Of a stretch of DNA of 42,263 nt, positions 1 through 8,585 are shown one piece after another. This DNA is from Amoebophilaceae bacterium (GTDB lineage Bacteria > Bacteroidota > Bacteroidia > Cytophagales > Amoebophilaceae). The stretch's first letter is position 1; each line of letters opens with the position of its first letter. The position numbers and the translations under genes are program-made. The DNA lies in contig WTJV01000031.1 of the NCBI GenBank assembly GCA_011524725.1, positions 1 through 42,263 of the forward strand, given 5' to 3'. The notes beneath the pieces were generated by a model. The model saw nothing but the letters and a program-made list of their open reading frames with translations. It did no database searches and was not told the origin of the DNA.

Positions 1-185
1 GCAGGGGTGCGAGTTTGGCTCGTCTGCGCCTAAGAGCAAGCCAAGGTAGGCCGGTGCCCTCAGCGGTGACTTTTTTCGGTTCCTTTTTGTGTGGTAGACA
101 AAAAGGAACGCCCGCCCGGCGAGGGCAAATCACGTATACTTCGCTGAGTATTAAGTTTAGAAATGAGTTGTTAAGGCTCAACTAG
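1..185 (-). repeat. Dispersed structured repeat, copy A (cut by window edge)
   Basis: This is one of five copies of a dispersed repeat seen in the window; the others are near 8586, 21401, 33326 and 38586. Copy A has the same orientation as the copy at 38586 and opposite to the other three. It carries the family's signature hairpin at 79-109, a 12-bp stem starting GTTCCTTTTT with a 7-nt loop, and ends with the conserved GTTGTTAAGGCTCAACTA. The left part lies outside the window. No coding function is visible. Confidence 0.8.
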
Positions 186-309
186 CTAGCCAAATTAGCT
201 GAAATCACGACATAAGTAGCTTGTTGACAACAGCCATATTAAGCGAAAGTTTGGAAAATAGGGAAAAAATATCTTTTATTGGGGCGTATTTAACCTTAAA
301 AAAATAACC

Positions 310-507
310 ATGAAATTATTTGACGTTATTATAACTGTTTTGCTTATCGTAGGAGGCTTAAACTGGGGGCTGGTGGGTCTTTTAGAATTTGACCTAGTAC
401 AAAGCATCTTCGGTCAAGGTGCCTTTGCACGTATTATCTACACGCTAGTCGGTCTCTCGGCGGTATGTAAGGTGTTTCTTTGGAACATGGAAGAGACTAC
501 CGAGTAG
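310..507 (+). CDS. DUF378 (YuzA-like) small membrane protein
   Basis: This 65-residue protein has two hydrophobic segments, about residues 5-25 and 38-58, with the GGLNWGLVGLLEFDLV motif typical of DUF378. Family members are small inner-membrane proteins of unknown biochemical role, often about 60-80 residues, so this looks full length. The ATG follows an A-rich leader with no Shine-Dalgarno sequence, as is common in Bacteroidota. It stands alone, about 360 bp before the metal transporter permease. Confidence 0.8.
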   Translation: MKLFDVIITVLLIVGGLNWGLVGLLEFDLVQSIFGQGAFARIIYTLVGLSAVCKVFLWNMEETTE

Positions 508-869
508 ATAAGCCTTTGCCCACTGCATAGTGGCACTAGGCTGTAGCCAAAGCTAACAAGCGGGGTGAGCTGCCAATTGACGTCCATTTCCAGATGTTGA
601 AGCTCATTCCGCCAAGTTAGCGAATAGTTACTTTAGCCAATAGTACTTAAAGTATACTGATAGGCGCTGTATTAAGCCCTAAAATGGCTCTCTTTGTTGT
701 CTAAAACTATATACATGGGGCTTTTGTCGTACTGGCAATTTCCAGAAATTGTCCATGCATTGAGGCTCAATGCATTTTGTCTTTCCAGCGTACGTCTTTT
801 TACTTGAGGCCACTCGTGACATGTAGCTGAGAGCATGCCTGTGTTCTTTTCTCAAAAATTAAGACAACT
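508..869. other. Intergenic stretch without a recognisable gene
   Basis: Between the DUF378 gene and the ABC permease I see no ORF with recognisable family features. The only structured elements are imperfect hairpins, the clearest being the terminator-like one at 756-778. It may hold the promoter of the permease, but I found no good TTG-N20-TAnnTTTG match. Confidence 0.6.
756..778 (+). terminator. Possible rho-independent terminator
   Basis: TGCATTG, a 5-nt loop AGGCT and CAATGCA form a perfect 7-bp stem followed directly by TTTT. It is about 250 bp beyond the DUF378 stop and 90 bp before the permease start, so its owner is uncertain. Confidence 0.35.
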
Positions 870-1739
870 ATGGAGACCATTTGGGTTATAGTGATTGCCT
901 CGCTGGCGGCTATCAACTGCAGCCTGCTCGGCACGTATTTAGTACTCAGAAAAATCACAATGGCTGGCGATGCGATCTCTCACGCAGTTCTACCAGGTAT
1001 TGTTCTTTCATTTTTGCTCACCGGCTCTAAGACCTCATTAGTAGTTCTTGTAGGGGCAAGTGGCGTTGGTATTTTAGCTACATCGTTGATGGCATTCTTG
1101 CATAGACGGATGAGACTGAAGTCAGATGCTGCTATTGGTATCAACTGCACTTGGCTATTTGCGTTAGGTGTTATTCTTATATCTTTCTTTAGCAACAAAA
1201 TAGACTTAGATCCAGACTGTATCTTGTATGGCGAGATAGCCTATGCACCCCTTGATACGTGGGTAGGTCCACGAGGCATCGACCTAGGACCGAGGGCTGT
1301 TTATATACTGGTTCTAGTATTACTGCTTAACGTAAGTTTTGTTTTACTTGGCTACAAAGAACTATCGGTCACTACCTTTGATCCAGATTTTGCCACTACC
1401 ATTGGGCTGAGTGCTAACTTGTGGCACTACTTACTGATGGGTGCCGTTTCCTTCACCACAGTAGCCACTTTTGAGGTGGTGGGCGCCATTCTTGTAGTAG
1501 CACTGTTGGTAGCACCTTCGGCTACGGCTTATCTATTGGCTGCACAACACTTGCACACTATGCTGTTGGTCGCCATACTACTCAGTGTCTTAACGGCTAT
1601 GGTTGGGTACTATCTGGCTATATGGGTAAATGGTTCGATTGCTGGAGCTATGGCTACCACGTCTGGTAGCTTCTTTTTACTCGCCTTCTTCGCCCAACAA
1701 TTGAGAAGACGAAGTTCAATACTACAACCAAGGGTATAA
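870..1739 (+). CDS. Metal ABC transporter permease (ABC-3 family, ZnuB/MntB/TroC-like)
   Basis: This 289-residue protein is a membrane permease for divalent metal uptake (Zn, Mn or Fe) by an ABC transporter. It has about eight hydrophobic segments and the family signatures: an early GTYLVLRKITMAGDAISHAV block (residues 21-40), DAAIGIN near 86, and the C-terminal AMATTSGSFFLLAFF. Length matches the family's usual 270-300 residues. Neither the ATPase nor the solute-binding partner is in the window, so the permease either works with components encoded elsewhere or has been separated from its operon. The metal cannot be assigned from sequence alone. Confidence 0.88.
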   Translation: METIWVIVIASLAAINCSLLGTYLVLRKITMAGDAISHAVLPGIVLSFLLTGSKTSLVVLVGASGVGILATSLMAFLHRRMRLKSDAAIGINCTWLFALGVILISFFSNKIDLDPDCILYGEIAYAPLDTWVGPRGIDLGPRAVYILVLVLLLNVSFVLLGYKELSVTTFDPDFATTIGLSANLWHYLLMGAVSFTTVATFEVVGAILVVALLVAPSATAYLLAAQHLHTMLLVAILLSVLTAMVGYYLAIWVNGSIAGAMATTSGSFFLLAFFAQQLRRRSSILQPRV

Positions 1740-1843
1740 CTCAGCATGATTATTGTGTTTAAAGGATGATTTTTTAGACAAAGTATTTAGGAAAGATTGA
1801 GTCAAGGTGCAATATTTGCCCATAATATTTAAAATTATTTCAT

Positions 1844-2212
1844 ATGAAAGTAATGGGTAGATTATTCGACATTCAGGAGGCACAGCAGGTGTCAGATACC
1901 TTCAGAAAACGCATGTTTGTTCTTGAATATGCAGAAAATCCACAGTACGTAGAATATGTTTCTTTCGAACTGATACAAGACCGATGCGACCTGCTAGATA
2001 GCTTTCAAACGGGGCAAGACGTAGAGGTTAGCTTCAACTTAAGAGGAAGAAAGTGGATCAACCCTGAGGGAGTAACTAAGTACTTTAACTCTTTGCAAGC
2101 ATGGCGGATCGAGGCTGCAGCACCAGCAACTCACTCAGCATCTAACAAGGAAGACATTAGCCCAAACAACACGGCAGCGCCAACCAATGAGGAAGACGAT
2201 TTGCCCTTTTAG
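1844..2212 (+). CDS. DUF3127 OB-fold protein with SSB-like C-terminal tail
   Basis: This 122-residue protein matches DUF3127, a family found mainly in Bacteroidota with a predicted OB fold like that of single-stranded DNA-binding proteins. Residues 1-92 carry the fold, including YVSFELIQDRCDLLDSF and the end-of-domain SLQAWRIE. A low-complexity linker follows, and the protein ends EEDDLPF. That terminus closely resembles the acidic SSB C-terminal peptide (DDDIPF) by which SSB recruits replication and repair partners. A role in single-stranded DNA or RNA transactions is an inference. The ATG at 1844 gives the normal family N-terminus (MKVMGRLFDI). Confidence 0.82.
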   Translation: MKVMGRLFDIQEAQQVSDTFRKRMFVLEYAENPQYVEYVSFELIQDRCDLLDSFQTGQDVEVSFNLRGRKWINPEGVTKYFNSLQAWRIEAAAPATHSASNKEDISPNNTAAPTNEEDDLPF

Positions 2213-2631
2213 GTATACATTCGGCATCTTGACCACGCCAATTACTGAGATAAAGTCTCTATGCAGCACTTGTGCTTACTGGATACCCATTTTAAACCAT
2301 TGCACGACATAAGATCGCGTTGGCCACCTATTTCATAGGCGGCCAACGCTTCTCTACTATTTCGCATAATATAGGTCGGTATAAGCTGGTTACAGGATTG
2401 AATACACGCTGCAATAACCAAAAAGTGTTGGATGCGCGAACGGGTCGTACAAAAGTTCCGTATATCCATTCTAAAAATGGCAGGTATGGGCGATATAACA
2501 GCGCTGTTAGGTGCTATTCTCCACATCATCCTTGTGATCGTTGTCTTGATAAACAGCAACGGTTCAAAGCTTTTTCGGCCGATGAAACCGTGATACCCAT
2601 AAAATTGTTTCGGCAAACTATTTGACGTGCC
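2213..2631. other. Intergenic stretch with only doubtful ORFs
   Basis: Overlapping ORFs of 101 and 136 codons lie here on opposite strands; neither resembles a known family and I treat both as chance. A 38-codon ORF at 2477-2593 (+) starts MAGMGDITALLGAILHIILV and would encode a one-pass hydrophobic peptide. It is the only candidate with protein-like composition, but it has no recognisable family and could be a remnant. Confidence 0.4.
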
Positions 2632-3936
2632 ATGAAAGAACAGTTGTTCCAATTTTTCTTTAAAGACGACAAGAATATGATCAGGCTCTTTCTCAAAAGA
2701 GTCTACAAATATAGCGCTACCTACACTGTTTTCTCCGCTTTCCTGGGTCTCAATTACATCCTCCCATACCTCATGGGGTCAGAAGTAGAAACACATCGTT
2801 ACAATGCCCTTACGGTAATACGCCTGCTAGGTGTTTTCATGTTTATTCTCCTGCTTCTTAAGAATTACTGGCCAATAAGAATGCGTAAATACCTCACTCC
2901 TTATTGGTACATGACGATTTTGTATGCCCTACCTTTCAGTACTACGTTTTCATACCTTATCATGGGAGGTACTAAGGAGGGGTTAGTCAGCATACCGCTG
3001 GCTATCATGATGCTGAGTGCCATAGTAACGAGACGGGACTTCATCATTCTGGCTATGTCGGGTACTGCTCTGGGTATAGTATGCTACCATCTATGTGCAT
3101 TGGGTCACGTAAAACTGATAAGCATAGACCTGCTGGCTAGGCAGCACCTGGCTTATACATGCGTTTTTTCTGTATTAGCAGGCTCATTTTTTATAAAAAG
3201 AGTAGCAGCAGATAGGCGACTGCAGACCTTGGAGCTGTTGGGGGAAATAATAGGAACAGAGATAGAGAACGTCGTAGCAATGAATAAGGCTCATGTCAAT
3301 AATATTCAATTCTCCAGCGACCAACTGCATGTCGAGAGGAGACTACCTTCGGAAGATCACCAAGAATTCTACTTGATTAAAGTAGATAAGCAAGTATATC
3401 TATCATTTAAGGAGGCTGTAGACAACCTGGTTCGTGATAACGAGAAAGGGGCCCAAACACTACACAGGACATTGGCCAACTTGCGTCAAGAGGTGGATAT
3501 GAATGACTTTACCACGCTCTCCGTACGGCAGTGTATAAACGACGCCCTGGCGCTTTACGCTTTAACCCAAGATCAAAAAAATAGTCTCTTCATCAATCTA
3601 GATGAAGATTTTAAGTTCTACGGATCCGCTTATTATATGCAGCATATGCTTTTTAACCTACTAGACAATACCTTCAAGCATAGTAAAAAAAACTGCACGA
3701 TAGAGGTATGGATAGACAGTCATAAGCTCTACATTAGAGATAATGGTTCCGGTATCTCTAAAGAGGCTTTGCCGTATATTTTTGATCCTTTTTTCACAAC
3801 TGCTCAGGGAGCCATGGGCATCGGTTTGACTTTCTGTAAGCTTGTCATGCGGGCATTTGGAGGTACGGTTATATGCAAGTCAAAACAAGGAACGAAGTCT
3901 TTTGCTGAATTTATACTGACATTTCCTCAGATGTAA
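2632..3936 (+). CDS. CqsS/LqsS-like membrane sensor kinase with degenerate H-box
   Basis: This is a 434-residue sensor kinase. Six hydrophobic segments occupy about residues 31-49, 60-76, 92-110, 118-133, 136-157 and 172-188, the six-helix sensor layout of Vibrio CqsS and Legionella LqsS. The C-terminal ATPase domain is complete: N-box FNLLDNTFKH (341-350), G1 RDNGSGIS (369-376), F-box FDPFFTT (384-390), G2 GAMGIGLTFCK (393-403). The H-box aligns as IGTEIENVVAM (207-217) against the usual IAHEIRNPL, which puts Thr209 where the phosphorylated His should be. It may therefore act as a phosphatase, a pseudokinase or a partner of another kinase. There is no receiver domain and no response regulator beside it. 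Confidence 0.8.
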   Translation: MKEQLFQFFFKDDKNMIRLFLKRVYKYSATYTVFSAFLGLNYILPYLMGSEVETHRYNALTVIRLLGVFMFILLLLKNYWPIRMRKYLTPYWYMTILYALPFSTTFSYLIMGGTKEGLVSIPLAIMMLSAIVTRRDFIILAMSGTALGIVCYHLCALGHVKLISIDLLARQHLAYTCVFSVLAGSFFIKRVAADRRLQTLELLGEIIGTEIENVVAMNKAHVNNIQFSSDQLHVERRLPSEDHQEFYLIKVDKQVYLSFKEAVDNLVRDNEKGAQTLHRTLANLRQEVDMNDFTTLSVRQCINDALALYALTQDQKNSLFINLDEDFKFYGSAYYMQHMLFNLLDNTFKHSKKNCTIEVWIDSHKLYIRDNGSGISKEALPYIFDPFFTTAQGAMGIGLTFCKLVMRAFGGTVICKSKQGTKSFAEFILTFPQM

Positions 3937-4492
3937 GCGTCACATCCAAGTAAAATGTATGTACGAGAGCGCCCTATGCTAAGATAAAGGCAAAAAGAAA
4001 ATCCCCACCAGCGGGGTAATCGCTGGTACACTTTCACGCACTCAAACAGTATGACACTACGCTAAGCTAACGTCCCCTAGCCTTATGCGGAGCTCTTACT
4101 ACACCATGCTCGGTGCTAGTCACTACCACCAACCGTCAGCTGGGTTCTAGAAATATGAAGAAATACGGAGCCGCCACTCAGCAAAGGACATCTTTGCTTT
4201 TCAAGCTTGTCTAAGGACGCAAAAATACCCATCTTGGTGCGTCCTGGTTATGAGAAGCCGACAAGTGTCGCTTTCCCGGGGCAGTTCGTTGTGATGACTC
4301 CTATTGGAGGAAGTCAATGTCAGTGTGGCCAACGTTTACGGATTTTGGTAGCGTGCACAAACAGCAGAACTTCGTGCCCAAGCCTCGTAGGCCCTTGCCC
4401 TGCAAAGCCAGGGCACAAGGTGCCTCATATAAAATGCAAGCGTTGGTGATCGGCCCGAACAGGGAAGACACGAATGCTGGTGAGCCAAATAG
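3937..4492. other. Intergenic / decayed stretch
   Basis: No convincing gene is visible. Several short overlapping ORFs in both strands between 4207 and 4490 have no family resemblance. A hairpin with arms 4007-4013 and 4021-4027 (ACCAGCG/CGCTGGT) lacks a T-run. The position, just upstream of a reverse-transcriptase remnant, suggests it could be decayed retroelement sequence, but no RT catalytic motif can be read in any frame. Confidence 0.5.
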
Positions 4493-4756
4493 GCTGGGGT
4501 ACGCACCAAACGACGCATGAAACGTAGGCTGAAGGAAAAATACACCGCCTATCTGCAACACAAAATAGAGCCCACCCATATGGACCAGTGCTTACAGTCT
4601 TATTTAGGTATCCTAGCCCATGCCAATACGCACAAACTGGCACAAAGCCTTAAAAACGCCTACTGGATACGGGAAAACCATACTGAAACAGAGTTATACA
4701 CAAGCAAGCGCCCGCGGGCTCCCGGGGCAAAGCCCCGGGAACGCCGCAAGCACTAG
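4493..4756 (+). pseudogene. Reverse transcriptase, C-terminal remnant
   Basis: An open frame following a TAG at 4490 reads AGVRTKRRMKRRLKEKYTAY and then, about 20 residues on, LQSYLGILAHANTHKL. A basic K/R-rich helix followed by a SYLGxLxHANTxKL motif is the usual end of bacterial reverse transcriptases, including those of DGRs and related retroelements. The palm domain with the YxDD active site is missing, so this is a 5'-truncated remnant. The coding strand converges on the gene ending at 4899, whose 3' end looks like a DGR variable region. The RT identification rests on one short motif and is moderately secure. Confidence 0.5.
4720..4740. other. GC-rich perfect hairpin
   Basis: TCCCGGGGC, loop AAA, GCCCCGGGA form a 9-bp perfect stem. 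It lies near the end of the RT remnant and about 160 bp beyond the stop of the converging lipoprotein gene. No T-run follows on either strand, so it is not a textbook terminator. GC-rich hairpins or cruciforms downstream of the variable region are known target-recognition elements of DGRs, which makes the position notable. Confidence 0.5.
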
Positions 4757-4898
4757 GACACAAAGACCAATACAGCGCTATAACAAGGTTCCAACATAGG
4801 CTACGAGGCAGATACCTACTACCCGAACCCCAAGTTGACAAGGAGCAAGAACCAATGAACCAACGCCAACGCAGGCCAAAGTTCCAATATCCAATGAC

Positions 4899-7800
4899 CT
4901 ATAACTTCCAGCAACCAGCAACGCCGTAACTACTACCATCAGAGAGGACGTTGCGGGCGACAAAGAGACCAGAAGCCCCGAAGCCCCCAACAAGCAACGG
5001 CCGTTTTCCACCAACCAACTCCTCGGCCGCGCAACGCGTGTAGGTCCAAGGAGCATCGCCGTACAACCGCTCTCGACTACGAGCATAGTGAACCATAATC
5101 CCCGTCGATGCCTCCAAGCCACTGGGCAAGCCATAACCCTGACGGGAATATTGGCTCAACAACGCCTTTTGATCACTATAATTTTTACTACGGCTGCCCG
5201 ACAACACCGTACGAGTTAGTAGACACCAATACGACTTGGACGGTGTCTTTCCACCAAACTGGGACCGTACAGTACTATCATAATACCTATATCCCTCCTT
5301 ATTGCTCGAGAAATAACGCTTCACTAACTCCCCCAGCTTGGTCAAGCTATACGACTTGCCATTCACCCGAGAGGGAACTAGAAACAACACATGGTTATCT
5401 CTTATACGCTGAGGGGTTGTCTCATTATCTAGTTTGAACGGAGCCTTCACGTTCAGAATATCCTCGATGTTACTCGGTAGCGCTGGCTCATCGTCGACTT
5501 TCACCCCAAAGTAGTCTTTCCACGCTTTCGCACCGAACGCTTCTTCGGGAAGCACACGACTACGGGCTTCACTAGCCTCCTGTTGGGCTATATATAATCT
5601 AGCAAGCTTTTTCCGTAAGGCCGTCGAAGAGGATTTTTTCGACTCCTCTTGCGCTTTGAGCATCGCCTCATACTCCGAACGGACCGTCTTACGATCCGCC
5701 TCCGCCACACGTAGGCGCTCTTCGTACTCCTTGCGCATACGCTCACGCTCTTGACGCTGCTGCTCGCGCTCTTCTTCACTCGTTGCTCTCTGTAACTCTG
5801 ATGCTTCCGCTTGCTTACGCAGAAGCTCCGTCTGCTCTTCGCGGATCTTCGAAACTTGCGCCTCGTGATCGCCATCTCTTCTGACCATCTCAGCGCGTAA
5901 ACGGGACTGCTCTTTCGAAGACGCTTCCTCCTGGGACCGCAGACGCTCTTCCAGGAACGCACGCTCCCGAGCTATCGAATCTAGACGATTCGATAGCTGA
6001 TGGAGTACTTTCTCTTGCTCTTCTTCGCGTACTTTCCTTTTCTCAAAATACAACAGGTGTCGCGATAAATCTTCCACATCCAGCTCGAGTAACGACAAAT
6101 CATCTGGACTAAAGTGACGAGCGATTTCTCGAAGAGACGATAATTGAGACTTCGCAGCAGCAAAACGGTAATGTACACTATCGTCTCTGAACTTTGCTAT
6201 CCTACGAGATAGCATCCGCTGAATTTTCAAACTATCATCGTTCAACATCCGCTCTACACTGATATGGTCGATCACACGCAAGCGATTCAAGTTGCGCCAT
6301 ACACTGGCTGATTGACCATATCGCTGACTCCTAAGGTGCTCACGGAGCTGCTTCCCTTGTTTCTCCACAATCTCTAATAGCCTACGCTCATCGCTGTCTG
6401 TGAGTACTGTATGAAACAGCTTACTAGACTCGCGTTGAGAGATGCTCTTTAGCTCAGTTAATGAGGAAATACAGGCACCACGAACCTTATAATCTCCTGA
6501 CCCGCTGTCCAGCGGGTCGTACAAAAACAGGTGCGTGCACAGAGAGGCCATCACCGCTGGGCTATCTTCTAACAACCATTCTCGTATACCTTCCAAATCT
6601 GCTTCATCAGGAGGTACTTGGGTGATGCCTAGTAGCAAGGAGTCTTTATGATGGGCGAGCTGAGAAACACTTCCAAACAATTGAGTACAGATTTGGAGCA
6701 TCTCGCGAATGCCACGACCTCGGTCTGCTTTCAGACTGTGGTAGTTGATCAGAGCCAGCACCTTGACACAACGGGAAGACTGCAATAAACGCCTAATATT
6801 TACCGCGTTGGCAATGTTGATCTCTGCGCCTCGGTTATCCAGAAAACCGGGACAGTCGCAATAAACCAACTGATTATCAGAAAAGTCTACTTGAATCTGC
6901 GGTACAAACGTCTTGGATACCCTCGTATGGCCAATCGGCATCACCTCATCCATACACCCTCCTTCTGCCTTTGAACGTACCACAACCACTTTACCTACCC
7001 CTTTCATACCCAAATCACGAGGAGATTTCTTCATCAGATCACACCCCAACAAGTAATTGACAAACGTACTCTTGCCAGCGCCTGTGTTGCCCAACACAAT
7101 AACAGCGTCTTTACCTTCAATCTTAAACGCATTGGCTTCTCCCAGTTGAACGCAATGCGTCAGTAGACCAATACTTTCCGCATCACTCAACGCTACATCT
7201 GGGTCTTGTAACTTACGCTCCAGCAACGCGGCTAGCTCCGATGAATTGGAATCTGCCGTCACGCCGGGGTTAGGCATCGCCGCAGAAGATCGTATAGGAG
7301 AAGGAGCTGGTGCAGGCACTGGAGAAGCATGGGGAGTAGAGGTGTGAGTAGAATGCAACGGAACGGAAGGCGAAGGAGAAACACGAGGAGAAGGTATAGG
7401 CGAAGGGCTAGTATGGGAGGCTGGCAAATAGGAAGGATGAGATGTAGAAATATCGCCGACACGCTCTAAGATGACTTCCATGCGGACTTTCAACGGCGTG
7501 GTGACCGGCTTAGTCTTATAGCCACGCCAACTCTTCTTCTTAAAATCCGAAGGAACAGAAGCAACCAATACTAATACGTCATGCGTAGTATGCGTGCTAT
7601 TGGTCGTATAATGATGGTCTCCCTGCGCTTGCTGTGCGTGACGCCCTATACGCAGGTCTGCTTCAGTCGAAAGCGTCGGGATGGAAACACTCGGACCAGA
7701 CAACCCTTGGTTTAAGGCGTGATGGTGATCGGAACCTGCGAGATCGCTACGAGAATAAGAAAAATTAGCTTGTAGAGGCTCAACGTGATGACTCGCATTA

Positions 7801-8405
7801 AGCACTTCTTGGACAACATGTAATTGGTAACTTATGCAACGCCAGCCCGATGCAATGACGTAGGGAACACGCACCTGTTTTCCAGGGGCAACAGTTACTA
7901 CATCATGAAGCTGTTTCTCACGACTAGATGCCAACCACACAGGCGCTGAAGTGAACGCAGAAGCAGTAGACGGACGACCCATCCCCCCCATCAACCCTAA
8001 CCTCCCCAAATATACACTCGCCACACCTGTCGGGCTTGCTGAACTCGGGATCACGTGCACCCGAGAACGTACTACACTATCTTCTTGACCAGAAAGCCAG
8101 GACAGATACGAACCAACACCCTCTTGTGCCTGGGAGTGCACGGGCAACCTTCCTTGCGGGGTTGCTGCATACCAACCCTCTTCTTCCTGACTAAATCGCA
8201 CTCGTGCTCCCGACGATGATTGCAAGGAAAGGACCTCGCCGCCAGAACTAGGGGGAACTGATAACGTAGACGAGCCTGGGAAAGAAATTGGAGACAGGGA
8301 CGAGTCTTCCTCCTCTACCATCAATAAATTGCATGAAGTCTGGCAATGCGATAGCACAGCCATCAACAGAAAAATAGACGCGGCAAAACGAAATCTCGAG
8401 AACAT
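4899..8405 (-). CDS. Large secreted GTPase/coiled-coil protein with DGR-like variable tail
   Basis: Numbered from the ATG at 8405 this is 1168 residues; a TTG ten codons upstream is less likely because the ATG places the signal peptide (FAASIFLLMAVLSHC) at the N-terminus. The Cys after it suggests a lipoprotein, but the lipobox is not canonical. Then come: a module at about 65-142 ending VYLGRLGLMGG, shared with the lipoprotein at 18164-20515; a Pro/Ser-rich linker (about 325-385); a GTPase domain with P-loop GNTGAGKST (439-447) and DCPG (517-520), like AIG1/septin-type G domains; a Glu/Arg-rich coiled coil (about 790-950); and a C-terminal domain (about 995-1168) with LPSGLEASTGIM and TYTRC motifs. 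I recall comparable tails in large proteins of amoeba symbionts, and compare it with C-type-lectin-like DGR target domains. Function unknown; surface or secreted effector is an inference. Confidence 0.72.
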   Translation of the reverse strand: MFSRFRFAASIFLLMAVLSHCQTSCNLLMVEEEDSSLSPISFPGSSTLSVPPSSGGEVLSLQSSSGARVRFSQEEEGWYAATPQGRLPVHSQAQEGVGSYLSWLSGQEDSVVRSRVHVIPSSASPTGVASVYLGRLGLMGGMGRPSTASAFTSAPVWLASSREKQLHDVVTVAPGKQVRVPYVIASGWRCISYQLHVVQEVLNASHHVEPLQANFSYSRSDLAGSDHHHALNQGLSGPSVSIPTLSTEADLRIGRHAQQAQGDHHYTTNSTHTTHDVLVLVASVPSDFKKKSWRGYKTKPVTTPLKVRMEVILERVGDISTSHPSYLPASHTSPSPIPSPRVSPSPSVPLHSTHTSTPHASPVPAPAPSPIRSSAAMPNPGVTADSNSSELAALLERKLQDPDVALSDAESIGLLTHCVQLGEANAFKIEGKDAVIVLGNTGAGKSTFVNYLLGCDLMKKSPRDLGMKGVGKVVVVRSKAEGGCMDEVMPIGHTRVSKTFVPQIQVDFSDNQLVYCDCPGFLDNRGAEINIANAVNIRRLLQSSRCVKVLALINYHSLKADRGRGIREMLQICTQLFGSVSQLAHHKDSLLLGITQVPPDEADLEGIREWLLEDSPAVMASLCTHLFLYDPLDSGSGDYKVRGACISSLTELKSISQRESSKLFHTVLTDSDERRLLEIVEKQGKQLREHLRSQRYGQSASVWRNLNRLRVIDHISVERMLNDDSLKIQRMLSRRIAKFRDDSVHYRFAAAKSQLSSLREIARHFSPDDLSLLELDVEDLSRHLLYFEKRKVREEEQEKVLHQLSNRLDSIARERAFLEERLRSQEEASSKEQSRLRAEMVRRDGDHEAQVSKIREEQTELLRKQAEASELQRATSEEEREQQRQERERMRKEYEERLRVAEADRKTVRSEYEAMLKAQEESKKSSSTALRKKLARLYIAQQEASEARSRVLPEEAFGAKAWKDYFGVKVDDEPALPSNIEDILNVKAPFKLDNETTPQRIRDNHVLFLVPSRVNGKSYSLTKLGELVKRYFSSNKEGYRYYDSTVRSQFGGKTPSKSYWCLLTRTVLSGSRSKNYSDQKALLSQYSRQGYGLPSGLEASTGIMVHYARSRERLYGDAPWTYTRCAAEELVGGKRPLLVGGFGASGLFVARNVLSDGSSYGVAGCWKL
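4902..4988 (-). other. Putative DGR variable region (VR) at the 3' end of the GTPase gene
   Basis: The last 29 codons encode GGFGASGLFVARNV, then LSDGSSYGVAGCWKL. From the GCT of Ala (codon 5 of this stretch) to the TGC of Cys, 22 consecutive codons end in C or T, including the run GTC GCC CGC AAC GTC CTC. This is the pattern left when AAY codons of a template repeat are randomised at adenines, and the G/C-rich end GGCGTTGCTGGTTGCTGG would suit an initiation-of-homing site. No matching template repeat was found in this window. Confidence 0.5.
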
Positions 8406-8585
8406 AGACAAATAGGTTTGAGGGTGAAACAACACAACCTGAGCTGAGGGTCACGGACCTGACGCTAGGCCATCAACTCATGCTCAACGAAAGAAAATAA
8501 TTTTTAAATATGCAAGCGCAATGACCGGACAATAAAACGATTGTACTAAAGTTGTACGCAGAAAGACCGTTAATAAGCAACGCAG

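Noticed and set aside
2242-2652. Opposed ORFs of 136 (minus) and 101 (plus) codons
   Set aside because: They overlap each other, lack recognisable motifs or plausible composition, and the minus one overlaps the kinase start.
4207-4643. Cluster of short ORFs in several frames upstream of and across the RT remnant
   Set aside because: Only the frame ending SYLGILAHANTHKL is protein-like; the others are mutually overlapping and carry no RT or other motif.
4778-4898. Sequence just after the lipoprotein stop as the missing DGR template repeat
   Set aside because: Reading it beside the putative variable region shows only scattered short matches (for example GGTAGTAG), not near-identity broken at adenines.
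5588-5962. Arg/Ser/Lys-rich ORF antiparallel or out of frame within the GTPase gene
   Set aside because: Same strand, other frame of the coiled-coil region; its basic composition is a by-product of Glu/Arg codons in the real frame.
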